From positions 1-41,661 of IMG/VR virus record IMGVR_UViG_3300008266_000128: DNA of 41,661 bases. One strand, 5' to 3'. A program made the translations under genes and the position numbers. The first letter of the stretch is position 1, and every line of letters starts with the position of its first letter. The DNA comes from a virus. Below are positions 1 through 7,766 of this stretch, piece after piece. The notes under the pieces are model-generated. The model made no database searches and was not told the origin of the DNA. It saw only the letters and a list, made by a program, of their open reading frames with translations.

Positions 1-114
1 AATACGAATGGCTGCGTAAATCAGGGTTTGGTCAGCCTGCGTGTCAAACGCATCAACTGCCCGCTCTATCTGCCGGTAAACAGCCGGCGGGATCTTCTCA
101 CCAAGCAGGCCACC
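1..114. repeat. Terminal direct repeat, left copy (circular assembly overlap)
   Basis: These bases are identical to 41548-41661. The repeat lies inside a single open reading frame that reads through cleanly when the ends are joined, so it is best read as the overlap of a circular or circularly permuted genome rather than a functional terminal repeat. The unique length is 41,547 bp. Confidence 0.95.
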
Positions 115-348
115 GACGTTCGAAAGATCAATGATCTGCTGCGCAATCTCGCGCTTGACCTTGCGGGTTTTGGGACGAGGCTTTGCGGCCTCTTGCTCCA
201 GAACTTCCTCAATCTCTTCGACTTGGGGGAACTCTGGAACGAACTTGTTCCACGGTATGTCCGCGTCACGCTGGCTTGCCGCTTCCTGCCCGCCATCACC
301 TGCCGCGTATCCCTCGACCCAGTAGCCGGAGACGACATACAGTTCCAT
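1..348 (-). CDS. Small late protein of the head module, 5' part (gene crosses the circle junction)
   Basis: The N-terminal 116 codons of a 138-residue protein whose remaining 22 codons lie at 41479-41547. The start ATG at 348 shares its A with the TAA of the collagen-like gene upstream, so translation is probably coupled. The protein begins MELYVVSGYWVEGY, has an acidic then Lys/Arg-rich centre (residues about 45-70), a helical C-terminal half and an acidic EEAEEEDD patch near the end. I do not recognise the family. Its place between the fibre and scaffold genes suggests a role in head assembly or a virion component, which is inference from position only. No start codon is needed at the window edge because the frame continues through the join. 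Confidence 0.8.
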   Translation of the reverse strand, partial: MELYVVSGYWVEGYAAGDGGQEAASQRDADIPWNKFVPEFPQVEEIEEVLEQEAAKPRPKTRKVKREIAQQIIDLSNVGGLLGEKIPPAVYRQIERAVDAFDTQADQTLIYAAIRI

Positions 349-1649
349 TACAGCAGCGCCACCGCGCGCATTCTGATCGACGGGGGCGTAATACCGGCCA
401 CCAGATCAGACGATGTGAAAGTCCACGACGAAGGCAGGGCGCTTGAATAAGTCAGCGTCCGGCGTATCACCGTGAAATAGGTTGTAGCATTTGATCCACT
501 CAGGCCAAGGTTATAAGCCGACGTAAGCGGAATGGCTCGATAGGTCGCCGTGCTGTTCATCTTCACGCCGACCCAATACTTCACGCCCTTTTCGAACGTG
601 AAATCCAGACTGTGCGACTTGTAGCCGGTCGTTGACCCATCAAGGTTTGCGCTGCCCTCATACAGAAGCGTGTCAGGCCACCCGCTCGCATCGCTGCTAT
701 AGATGAAGCATTTGAGCGTGGAACTCGCTACAGCCGCTGAAATGGCAATCCCGAGCTGGTCAATGCGCATCCGTTCCGCGACGAAGAACGGTGCCATCTC
801 GACGCGGTTTGCAGCACCGGCAAGCGTGGTCGGTGCGCCACCATGGGGCGAGTTGTCGTAGTAGTTGTTGACGACAATGCCGCCATTGTTGGGGCTGGCC
901 GCTTCAGCAACCGTCGTGATGATTTCATTCAGGTTGGCAGCATCACCACGGGCCGTTTCGACTTCGGCCACAACAGCGTCATAAGTTGCGATGTCAACAG
1001 CCGTTGCGCCACCGCCGATGACTGTGACGGTGATGGCATTCGATGGGAGCGCGCCGCCATCAAACAGTGCAATTATAGAACACTCGTTGTTGGTCCGAAG
1101 GTCAGGAGCCTCCGCAATTTGAATAAGCAAGGACGCGTCGACGTTCTGGCTTTCCCATTGTTTGTAAACGGTCCCACCAGATATTATTCCATTTGTCTCC
1201 CATGCGTATGTGAAGTTTTCACCTGATATTGGGTTGTTGGGTTCAAACTGGAGAAAAACATTCTGCGTCCCCAAGTTATGGGTAATCGTGAATGTCGTAT
1301 CAGTGCTATTGCCAAGCGTGGTGGTGTAGCGGCCAACACCGCCGTCCGCCCCATCAGCCCCATCTGCACCGTCTGCGCCGGCAGGACCAGTCGCACCCGT
1401 CGCCCCGGTAGCGCCTGTTGCTCCAGTTGCGCCTTGTGGACCAACTAGCGACGCAAGCCACTCAACCTCTGTGCCGCTGTAGCCATTCGCCTGGGCAATC
1501 TGATACGCGGACAAGCCGTCTTCGCCATCAGCCCCATCTGCACCTGCCGGGATACTCTCGACTGCCGTCTTCAGGTTGGTGAAGTTGGCGTCGACCTCTT
1601 CCCATTCAAGCGGCGAACCTTTGGCCGCGCGGGTGGTAATAGATACCAT
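348..1649 (-). CDS. Collagen-like fibre protein in the head module
   Basis: 433 residues. The N-terminus (TTRAAKGSPLEWEEVDANFTN) resembles the short conserved start of many phage tail fibre proteins. Gly-X-Y runs follow at about residues 36-45 and 69-104 (GATGATG and GADGADG repeats), as in trimeric collagen-like phage fibres. The C-terminal half is beta-rich with no enzyme motif and probably forms a trimeric knob. The start ATG overlaps the portal stop (TGATG) and the stop overlaps the next start. It lies between the portal and scaffold genes rather than with the other fibre gene at 28660-29757, so it may be a head fibre or an appendage at the portal vertex. The product is a virion surface fibre with good confidence; its exact place on the particle is not shown. 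Confidence 0.75.
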   Translation of the reverse strand: MVSITTRAAKGSPLEWEEVDANFTNLKTAVESIPAGADGADGEDGLSAYQIAQANGYSGTEVEWLASLVGPQGATGATGATGATGATGPAGADGADGADGADGGVGRYTTTLGNSTDTTFTITHNLGTQNVFLQFEPNNPISGENFTYAWETNGIISGGTVYKQWESQNVDASLLIQIAEAPDLRTNNECSIIALFDGGALPSNAITVTVIGGGATAVDIATYDAVVAEVETARGDAANLNEIITTVAEAASPNNGGIVVNNYYDNSPHGGAPTTLAGAANRVEMAPFFVAERMRIDQLGIAISAAVASSTLKCFIYSSDASGWPDTLLYEGSANLDGSTTGYKSHSLDFTFEKGVKYWVGVKMNSTATYRAIPLTSAYNLGLSGSNATTYFTVIRRTLTYSSALPSSWTFTSSDLVAGITPPSIRMRAVALL

Positions 1650-3853
1650 CAGTTCACCTGCACAGTGTAGGTCTTGCCATTAGGCCCGGTGACCGTCTTG
1701 GGGCGAGCCTGAGACATCGAGAAGCCTTCGAGCGCCATTGCTAGGCGTTCCAGCCCCTGCATCACAGCGCCGTTACGCTCGTCCTCCATGTTCACCGGCC
1801 CAACCTCTGCCTTGTCCTTCATGCCCATCTTCAAAAGCTCAAGCTCGCGTGTTTGGGCCAGCTTCTCACGCTCAAGGGCAAGCTCTTCCTGCTTGATCGT
1901 GGCCTCAAACTGCATGCGCTGGGCCTCGACAGCCTGTGACTTCTCAAGCTCCGCCTGCTTGACGCGGACGTCGGCTTCCATCTGAGCCATTTCCTTGTCA
2001 CGAGCTGCGGCCATCTTGGCTTGCTCAAGCTGCATCTTGGCCATGATGTCGGGCGACGGCTGACCGGCATTCTGCGCCATCTTCTGAAGCGCTGCGGCGA
2101 CGTCTTCCTCGGTGATGTCAGGGAAATACTGGTCAGGAGCCTTGAGGCCAGAAGCGCGAACAATCTTCTTCATCGTGTTGAGGATGTACGGAATGAACTC
2201 CAGCGCCTTGTCGGTCATGCCGGCAGCAGCAAGCCGTTCAGCCGCCGCCATCTGGTTGCCAAGAATGTTCTGCATCATCAGCATGTCACGCTCACGCGAG
2301 CCTGTGCCGAGACCGATATCTACCGTCACGTCCATGTCCGCATTCCACGGCTTAGGATCGACAGGCTTCCATTCCTTGTTAGTCAGCCGGATCATCATCG
2401 GCTTGTCCTGGTGCTTGATGATAAGCCTCAGGAGAGCGCGGAAGACCTTCTTCCAGCCAAACTCTGCCATGTTGCGGGCGATCAGCTTAACCTTGCTGTA
2501 CCCTGCGTCCTTGGCGTTGTTGTTGGCCGTGGCCGACTGGTTCTGAAGCACATCGGCATCGAGAGCCATGGACTGCTGCGAAACACCGGTACGGCGCGCA
2601 ATGACCTCGTCCTGGTACCCAATCGCCTCAAACGCATAGTTGGCCACGAATGGCGTGATATGCGGGACAATCGGTGCAGAACCCTGCTTCTTGAGAATGA
2701 CGCCACCGAACGAAGGGCTGGTGAGTTCATCCATGTTCAGGACGGAACCGCTCTCGACTTCCTTCTGTGGAAGGTTGGTCGCGTAGATGTTGTCGAGCGC
2801 CTGACGCTGGAGAACCGTCTTGACCTTCTGCGGCTCTATCGTGTCGTCGGCAATCGACTGGCTGTCGAAGCGGTGCGGCACCTTCTTGCACGGGATCGAG
2901 TAGAACATGGGTTCGTCGTCCCATACCTCCCAATCCAGCAGCGTGCCGCCTTCCGTCTTGCCGCCATAATACGCGCGGATGGTTTCAGCTTCACCGTCGC
3001 CGTCGACGTCAACCTGAAACTGGCATTCGTAGAGGTTCACAAGCTCCGTCGCCTCATCAGCCGCCGTGCTTTCGCCGTCCATGTGATCTTCGCCACGGCT
3101 GACCTGTTCCGGCTCTTCCAGCCTGGACGCAATCTGTAGCGACTTCACCTTATCGGCGTCGAAGCCCATCTCAAGCAGCTCGGAACGTGTCTTTTCCGTC
3201 CGATGGGCAAGGAAGCGCGCTTCTTCAATCGAAGCTGCATCAGGGTCGATGAAGAAATCCTCAGGCGGGATTACGTCGACCATGTAGCACTGTTCGTAGC
3301 TCTCACGCTTGATCTTGACGTCGTGTGTACCGTCGTCATTGAGCGTGTGAGCAAGAACCTCGACTTCTTCGCCATCGAGCAAGGCAGCAAGCGCCATGTC
3401 ATCAAGGCCGGAATGGGTTGTGACCTCGGACTTGTCCTTTTCCTCGTGCCAGACCTTTACAATGGCATCACGGAGCAACAGCGCGTCATGCGTTGCCTCG
3501 TACAGCACCTTGTAGCCGTCGTTCTTCTTCCAGAACACATGGTTCAGCAGGAGCGTGGCATCTTCGGCAAATTGCACATCCTCGGGACCGGTCGGCTCAA
3601 CGAGTGCTGTATCTTCAGTGGCCCCGAACACATCCATCAGGCCCGGCAGTATCCAGCCGATCGTGTCGTTGACATCGCGAGAGACGACGGACGAGCGGTT
3701 GGACTCTGCCGGCACGTCTTCCATCTTGCCTTCGAAGTACTCAAGCGCCTTCTGACGGCTTTCGGACAACGAAGAACGATCCGATCCATTGGCAAGACGG
3801 ACCTCGCGCGCAATGATGGCGCGGATCTCGTCATCTGTCAGTTGTTTTGCCAT
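1649..3853 (-). CDS. Portal protein (P22-like)
   Basis: 734 residues, close to the roughly 725 of the P22 portal. It would form the dodecameric ring at the capsid vertex through which DNA is packaged and ejected. The N-terminal 500 residues match the P22-type portal pattern: an early conserved block with NDTIGWILPGLMDVF, then a PPEDFFIDPDA segment and a DNIYATNLPQ segment in the stem/crown region. About residues 600-690 are Gln/Glu/Lys/Met-rich and strongly predicted coiled coil, resembling the helical barrel that P22 portals extend into the head. The start ATG overlaps the terminase stop (TAATG) and the stop overlaps the collagen-like gene start. The order TerS-TerL-portal is standard for the late operon. 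Confidence 0.9.
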   Translation of the reverse strand: MAKQLTDDEIRAIIAREVRLANGSDRSSLSESRQKALEYFEGKMEDVPAESNRSSVVSRDVNDTIGWILPGLMDVFGATEDTALVEPTGPEDVQFAEDATLLLNHVFWKKNDGYKVLYEATHDALLLRDAIVKVWHEEKDKSEVTTHSGLDDMALAALLDGEEVEVLAHTLNDDGTHDVKIKRESYEQCYMVDVIPPEDFFIDPDAASIEEARFLAHRTEKTRSELLEMGFDADKVKSLQIASRLEEPEQVSRGEDHMDGESTAADEATELVNLYECQFQVDVDGDGEAETIRAYYGGKTEGGTLLDWEVWDDEPMFYSIPCKKVPHRFDSQSIADDTIEPQKVKTVLQRQALDNIYATNLPQKEVESGSVLNMDELTSPSFGGVILKKQGSAPIVPHITPFVANYAFEAIGYQDEVIARRTGVSQQSMALDADVLQNQSATANNNAKDAGYSKVKLIARNMAEFGWKKVFRALLRLIIKHQDKPMMIRLTNKEWKPVDPKPWNADMDVTVDIGLGTGSRERDMLMMQNILGNQMAAAERLAAAGMTDKALEFIPYILNTMKKIVRASGLKAPDQYFPDITEEDVAAALQKMAQNAGQPSPDIMAKMQLEQAKMAAARDKEMAQMEADVRVKQAELEKSQAVEAQRMQFEATIKQEELALEREKLAQTRELELLKMGMKDKAEVGPVNMEDERNGAVMQGLERLAMALEGFSMSQARPKTVTGPNGKTYTVQVN

Positions 3854-5109
3854 TAGACCGCCTTGAAATTACGTTTGGGCAGCGTTTCAATCGTCGCCGC
3901 CTCATTCCCGCCCATGACGCCATATCGGAAGCTGTCGGCACCGTGCGACGCCCAGTCATGCAAAGGACGGCTCTTGAGAACCTGGTGTTTTTCATCGAAC
4001 TCTGAGCGGTACATCCGCAGGCAATCTATGCCGCGCTTGCAGCCCTCACGGTCAAACCAGAAGCGGTTGAACCTCGTGCGAGCTGCGTTGATGCCGTCGT
4101 CTACCTCGTGGCGCGGGACGATCTCGCAAGTGAACCCACGACCTTCCAGAAACTGCTTTCGGCTCTTGCCAGTCTGAAGCTCTCGGGCCTCTGCGTCATG
4201 CGGCAGATAATGCCGGTGAACCGTGAACGGCAGCGCCTTGATCCAATCCACGTAATGGTCAAGACCAAAGCCGTTGTTCTCGTAGTACTTGATCCAGTGC
4301 CATTCCTTACCAACGATCTGGAATATCCAGATGGACATCATGTCGCCAATCCCGAGATCCCAAGAGGCGAACGTGTCTGCGGCGCGGTCATGCGGCACCG
4401 AACAAATGCGCTTGCCTGTCTCCGCCTCTTCGACATCCTTGCCGTAGTAAGAACCCTTCACGGCAGCGTCGAATGAACACTCGTATTCCTGCGCGTACTG
4501 TTCAGGCGTCATGGAGCGTTTTGCGTCCTCTAGCTCTGCCTGATCAATCGCGTTGGTCTGTGATGCCTTCAGCGTGGCCGAGAACCAGTCATCAGCGCCA
4601 AGAGCCTGCTGGTGAATGTCGTGAAAGGCGTTGCGACCTTTCGGAGTGCCGATGAACGTTGCCCAGCCCTTGCGGTCGGATAGCGCAGGACGGATAACCT
4701 CAGGCCATGCGCGCGGATCAATATCGCCCGTCTCATCAATGATGCAGCCGTCCAGATAAAGGCCACGAATGCGGTCGTAGTTCTCAGCGCCGTAAAGCCT
4801 GATGCGTGCGCCATTATGCGGGAACGTAACGCTTAGTTCGCTCTCCGACTTCTGAATGCCTGGGATAGCCGATGTGTATTCCTTGAGGTACGACCACGCC
4901 ACGTCCTTGGCTTGCGTGTAGGTCGGCGCGACGTAGGCAAATCGCGGCTCACGGCCCTGATGTTCAATCGCCCGCTTGATGAGATCCATGATGCAGGCAA
5001 CGGTCTTGCCACAACGTCGATGCGCAACAACGCTTGCCCAACGTTCCTTGCGATTGAGATACCCCCGGAATTGCTCACGAGGGACAATCTCGATTTCAAG
5101 TGTTGGCAT
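3853..5109 (-). CDS. Terminase large subunit (packaging ATPase/nuclease)
   Basis: 418 residues. The motor subunit that pumps DNA into the prohead and cuts it. Walker A is HRRCGKT ending at T36; Walker B is DGCIIDE with the acidic pair D125-E126. The C-terminal nuclease domain shows an RNase H-type first Asp in SWDLGIGD and a late Asp in HDWASHGADSFRY. This is somewhat short for TerL but complete. Its start lies 14 bp inside the end of the TerS-like gene. TerL type combined with a circular, permuted assembly fits headful (pac) packaging, though no pac site can be identified from sequence alone. Confidence 0.93.
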   Translation of the reverse strand: MPTLEIEIVPREQFRGYLNRKERWASVVAHRRCGKTVACIMDLIKRAIEHQGREPRFAYVAPTYTQAKDVAWSYLKEYTSAIPGIQKSESELSVTFPHNGARIRLYGAENYDRIRGLYLDGCIIDETGDIDPRAWPEVIRPALSDRKGWATFIGTPKGRNAFHDIHQQALGADDWFSATLKASQTNAIDQAELEDAKRSMTPEQYAQEYECSFDAAVKGSYYGKDVEEAETGKRICSVPHDRAADTFASWDLGIGDMMSIWIFQIVGKEWHWIKYYENNGFGLDHYVDWIKALPFTVHRHYLPHDAEARELQTGKSRKQFLEGRGFTCEIVPRHEVDDGINAARTRFNRFWFDREGCKRGIDCLRMYRSEFDEKHQVLKSRPLHDWASHGADSFRYGVMGGNEAATIETLPKRNFKAV

Positions 5110-5359
5110 CGCCGCCGATGACTACCTTGATGGACAGCGGGTTATCATCCTCATCGCCACCAATGACGCCCTGAGGAACCTTGCCATCCAGACGGTCAGC
5201 AATCTCCTTGATCGCCTGCACATCGCCGTTCATGGCCTTATCAACCAAAGCGTCAGCGACAGCACGCAGCTTGGTTGTTTCCTTGCCTTCGACCGCCTCT
5301 TTGATGGCGATATTAAGCATGTTGGCGAAGGATTTTTCCTTTGGCGGTCTACCAGCCAT
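5096..5359 (-). CDS. Terminase small subunit-like protein
   Basis: 87 residues directly before and overlapping TerL. It begins MAGRPPKEKSF, a Gly-Arg-Pro-Pro-Lys basic start seen in DUF5681-like and other small terminase or DNA-binding phage proteins, followed by two predicted helices. It probably recognises the packaging site and hands DNA to TerL. The assignment rests mainly on position and size. A weak Shine-Dalgarno (AGGTGA) precedes the ATG. The acidic C-terminal tail (GGDEDDN) could contact TerL. Confidence 0.65.
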   Translation of the reverse strand: MAGRPPKEKSFANMLNIAIKEAVEGKETTKLRAVADALVDKAMNGDVQAIKEIADRLDGKVPQGVIGGDEDDNPLSIKVVIGGDANT

Positions 5360-5444
5360 TTAAATTCACCTAAGCCTTTGGAATTATTTTCTACGGCCTC
5401 TAGTGCTTTGCCGTGATTACCCGCACTTGGCGGAATGGTTTTGC

Positions 5445-5627
5445 TCACTGGAGCGTCGGCAGCTCTATCACCATCACGCCGTCAGTCTCATCGACCGACA
5501 TCTCAAGGCCGTTCTCTTCGGTCCTGTCGTCTATGATGGTAGAGAGCATGATGATTAAAGCCGGGGCGCCGTGTTCAGCTTCAAAGTCCAGGCAGCAAGC
5601 GAGCAGGTCTTCCGGCTGTATGGCCAT
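5445..5627 (-). CDS. Hypothetical small acidic protein
   Basis: 60 residues, not recognised. The start ATG is immediately after the stop of the preceding gene. It contains two Cys (CC at 11-12) and is strongly acidic in the second half. It is one of two small genes between the late terminator and TerS. The 85 bp between it and TerS holds no convincing gene. Confidence 0.55.
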   Translation of the reverse strand: MAIQPEDLLACCLDFEAEHGAPALIIMLSTIIDDRTEENGLEMSVDETDGVMVIELPTLQ

Positions 5628-5819
5628 CTATTCCACGTCCTGCGTTATCGCCGGGGCTTTGGGCTGGATGAGGGAGAGAAAGCCTTCGCGCCTGTTGCCT
5701 CCGATAGAGCAAACCTTGCCGCTCTTGAGGCGGACATCAATGCCCCAGCCGAGATCCTGGATATGCTCGATGCTGTCGAGGTTAAACCATTCCTGATCGG
5801 TGTACTTGAATAGCAGCAT
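5628..5819 (-). CDS. Hypothetical small protein
   Basis: 63 residues starting MLLFKYTDQEWFNLDSI. An AGGAT element 9 bases upstream of the ATG at 5819 serves as ribosome binding site; a TTG codon directly before it is the only earlier start. The pattern of alternating hydrophobic residues suggests a small beta protein, perhaps a bacterial 'KOW/Hfq-like' barrel, but no family is recognised. First gene after the intrinsic terminator at 5834-5873. Confidence 0.55.
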   Translation of the reverse strand: MLLFKYTDQEWFNLDSIEHIQDLGWGIDVRLKSGKVCSIGGNRREGFLSLIQPKAPAITQDVE

Positions 5820-5833
5820 CAACCGGCATCCTG

Positions 5834-5873
5834 AAACGAGAAAGCCCCGCCATGCAGAAGCAGAGGGCGGGGC
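5834..5873 (-). terminator. Rho-independent terminator ahead of the late genes
   Basis: On the minus strand a perfect 8-bp stem GCCCCGCC/GGCGGGGC (5866-5873 with 5844-5851) is followed at once by TTTCTCGTTT. The U-rich tail is only on the minus side, so it acts on transcripts coming from the early minus operon or from the promoter at 6335-6363. In this place it would be the tR'-like terminator that a late antiterminator must overcome. Confidence 0.8.
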
Positions 5874-5982
5874 CGTGTTTGGTGTCGGGAAGGCGTTAGC
5901 GGCAGGTCTAGAACCCCGAGCGGTTAAGCTCCACCTTCCCGATCTGTGTTGACGCTATACGTCGAATTGGCTTTGGAATGTG
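5874..5982. other. Intergenic stretch without a gene
   Basis: About 110 bases between the terminator and the stop of the two-TM protein gene. I see no open frame with a ribosome binding site and no further clear regulatory element. Confidence 0.5.
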
Positions 5983-6195
5983 CTAGCGCAAAAGTGCCCA
6001 GATCAACCACACAATGAGGTTGACGATGAGGACGGAGCCGGCCACGAGAAGATCAAGCAACCCCGATACAGCTTGCGCCCCGATATCTGAACCCGCGTCT
6101 GCGAGGAACCCTTTCCAGAAGATGAGGAAGGCAACGCTTGCTGCCGACAATGCAGCGGGGAGCATCCACCAACCAATCTCAATTGTCAGGGCCAT
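5983..6195 (-). CDS. Small two-helix membrane protein
   Basis: 70 residues from MALTIEIGWW. Two hydrophobic helices, at about 8-30 and 45-68, are separated by a short segment with Asp and Gln. A GGAG box sits 6 bases before the ATG at 6195; the upstream frame start at 6213 has none. It is the first gene of the transcript from the promoter at 6335-6363 and is followed by a terminator. That placement resembles the first late gene after lambda pR', where lysis genes lie, so a holin or antiholin role is possible but not shown. Confidence 0.65.
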   Translation of the reverse strand: MALTIEIGWWMLPAALSAASVAFLIFWKGFLADAGSDIGAQAVSGLLDLLVAGSVLIVNLIVWLIWALLR

Positions 6196-6334
6196 ATATG
6201 TCTCCAAGGTCAACTTGCGCTGTTCGCCTGACGGGGTATGTCAGAGCCGGCTCTCAGATAACCCCACTTGCATAAGCGAGTGCTTTTATCATCGCGCGTC
6301 CGGTTGCCCAGAGGGCAAATCACCATTGTTCAAA
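6196..6334 (-). other. Structured leader of the late transcript
   Basis: This 139-base leader has no gene but is dense in hairpins on the minus strand: TTGCCC-TCT-GGGCAA (6304-6318), a 7-bp arm pair around 6270-6290 nested in a GATAA/TTATC pair, and the 12-bp perfect palindrome AGAGCCGGCTCT (6243-6254). Together with the terminator downstream it resembles the leader on which late antiterminators load. Function is inferred. Confidence 0.45.
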
Positions 6335-6363
6335 TACATACCACTCTGGTTATAAGTTCGCAA
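6335..6363 (-). promoter_or_regulatory. Putative late promoter (pR'-like)
   Basis: On the minus strand -35 TTGCGA (6363-6358) and -10 TATGTA (6340-6335) are separated by exactly 17 bases. The promoter starts just 7 bases after the DUF6456 gene ends, and it reads toward the two-TM gene, the terminator and the whole structural block. Confidence 0.55.
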
Positions 6364-6369
6364 GATCCC

Positions 6370-6930
6370 TCAGCTATAACGCCGAGCTTTCCCCATAGAA
6401 GCATAACCCCACAGTTCTGAAAGGTCGGTCAGCGCGTGCTTGAGATAGTCGGCATATGTCGTGCGCTCGCGATGCGATGCCCCAAGATCCGAAACGCTCA
6501 CACCCTCCCCGCAGACTTTCTCAACTACGCCAAACGCACGAACACCAACGTGCATCTGCGCTTGCTTCAGCTTCAGACCGGCATCAATCTGTCGATCAGT
6601 GATAGGCTCACGAGCGCCGCCGCCGTCTACAGGCTCGCGTGTGTAGTCCATGGCACCAGCACCAGACCCGCCTAGCGCTTCCCATAGCTTGCGAAAGTGG
6701 TTTGCCGCCGCAAGCTGGCTTTGGTCGATGTGGCCCTTTGCTGCCATCATGGCGACAGGGCTTTCGCGGAGGTTTATTGCCACGCTGATCTTGCGCGGGT
6801 TGCCTGCTGCTCCTGCGTGGATAGGCGCGTAAAGCGGGTTATCAGCCTCTACGATGGCGATCTGTGACTTTAGCGTGCCAATGCCAAGGATCGGGCTAAC
6901 GTTGACTGGCTTGCGCTTGCGTTGCTTCAT
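6370..6930 (-). CDS. DUF6456-type protein, candidate late regulator
   Basis: 186 residues from MKQRKRKPVN; the ATG at 6930 overlaps the previous stop (ATGA). From about residue 60 it shows the pattern of the alphaproteobacterial DUF6456 domain: AANHFRKLWEALGG, GAGAMDYTREPVDGG and VCGEGVSVSDLG. Such domains are found in rhizobial regulator-like and phage proteins; their biochemical role is not known to me. The N-terminus is basic. It is the last gene of the early minus operon, directly before a promoter, a structured leader and a terminator. That is the position of lambda Q, so a late transcription activator or antiterminator role is a reasonable inference, not a demonstrated one. Confidence 0.65.
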   Translation of the reverse strand: MKQRKRKPVNVSPILGIGTLKSQIAIVEADNPLYAPIHAGAAGNPRKISVAINLRESPVAMMAAKGHIDQSQLAAANHFRKLWEALGGSGAGAMDYTREPVDGGGAREPITDRQIDAGLKLKQAQMHVGVRAFGVVEKVCGEGVSVSDLGASHRERTTYADYLKHALTDLSELWGYASMGKARRYS

Positions 6931-7103
6931 GTCCGCTGCCTTTCCATGAACAGATATGCCAGACCGGCTTGAGACACGCCGCCGTGAAGAATGCCGAGGA
7001 TGAAGGCCACATCTGGCCCCGTCTTCAGCGCAACCCACAGGAGGCTCAGAGCTGCATTAAGAACAAGCCATGCGACGATGTATTTTAGTATCCTGAGCTT
7101 CAT
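6927..7103 (-). CDS. Small two-helix membrane protein
   Basis: 58 residues starting MKLRILKYIVAWLVLNAAL. Two hydrophobic helices (about 7-26 and 33-51) flank a short Lys-Thr-Gly-Pro-Asp turn, with a charged end ERQRT. Both ends overlap neighbours by ATGA, typical of the tightly coupled genes in this operon. No family is recognised. Confidence 0.6.
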   Translation of the reverse strand: MKLRILKYIVAWLVLNAALSLLWVALKTGPDVAFILGILHGGVSQAGLAYLFMERQRT

Positions 7104-7765
7104 TCGGCGTCTCCTGCGTTGAAGTACCAGTTGAGCTTACCCTCTGCCCGCATACGCTTGATCTTGCCGTGAGCGTGCAAAACGGTGGAATGGTCGCGGC
7201 CACCTAGATACTGGCCTATGCGATCCCAAGACAGTTCTGGGCGCTGCTCCTTCATCTCGTAGGCGACAATCTGCCGAGGCAGGACAAGCGGACGCGTCCG
7301 TGAGGCGCTCTTGAGCATGTGGATGTTGAGGTTATCGAAGCGCTGGAGAACTTCAGCCGCAATCTCATCAAGGGATTTGACGTTGGCGTCTTCCGGCGCC
7401 CGGCCTTCTTCCATAGCCAGCAGATACCGTCGATAGGTAACGACGTGATCGTTGAAATGCACTATGCCTGATGCCCAGAGCGGCTTAGGCTCAAGCGCAA
7501 AAGTGACCTTAGGCTTTGCGCCCTTCTCTCTTGTCTTTGCTATGCCGTAGTAGCGGCGCACATGGTCATCAAAGCGGATGTCCTGGAGGCACCAGAGAGG
7601 GCGCTTTCCTCTGTTGCGCGGGTCGATCAGCTTCGGCCCCTCTTGCCTCTGCACGGCCTTGTAAATGGGCTTGGCTTGGACACCGTAGATCCGCTTGCGG
7701 AGGGCGGCATAGCTCGCGATGATCTGCGCCTCGGTGGTGAAGTCTTTGTGTGGAACCATGCCCAT
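7100..7765 (-). CDS. Phage protein with a C-terminal DnaA domain IV
   Basis: 221 residues. The C-terminal third (about 147-200) is a DnaA domain IV: VLPRQIVAYEMKE, then the DnaA-box recognition signature GGRDHSTVLHAHGKI. The N-terminal 140 residues are basic and not recognised; there is no Walker A motif, so the AAA+ ATPase of DnaA is missing. It may bind DnaA boxes to recruit or block host initiation, or serve as the phage initiator or a repressor. An AAGGGT box sits 8 bases before the chosen ATG at 7765; an in-frame ATG at 7759 is possible, and the frame opens earlier at 7792 without a ribosome site. It is in the minus early operon at the place of lambda replication genes. Confidence 0.8.
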   Translation of the reverse strand: MGMVPHKDFTTEAQIIASYAALRKRIYGVQAKPIYKAVQRQEGPKLIDPRNRGKRPLWCLQDIRFDDHVRRYYGIAKTREKGAKPKVTFALEPKPLWASGIVHFNDHVVTYRRYLLAMEEGRAPEDANVKSLDEIAAEVLQRFDNLNIHMLKSASRTRPLVLPRQIVAYEMKEQRPELSWDRIGQYLGGRDHSTVLHAHGKIKRMRAEGKLNWYFNAGDAE

Positions 7766-7766
7766 T

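Noticed and set aside
66-338. Minus-strand frame of 90 codons near the left end
   Set aside because: Other frame of the gene that crosses the circle junction; Arg/Ser-rich shadow.
2021-3139. Long plus-strand frame (372 codons) opposite the portal gene
   Set aside because: Arg/Leu/His-rich shadow of the portal coding strand, no ribosome site, no family features.
5230-5448. Minus-strand GTG frame of 72 codons overlapping TerS
   Set aside because: It overlaps the previous stop (GTGA), but most of it lies in an alternative frame of the TerS-like gene and its C-terminal half looks like a shadow.
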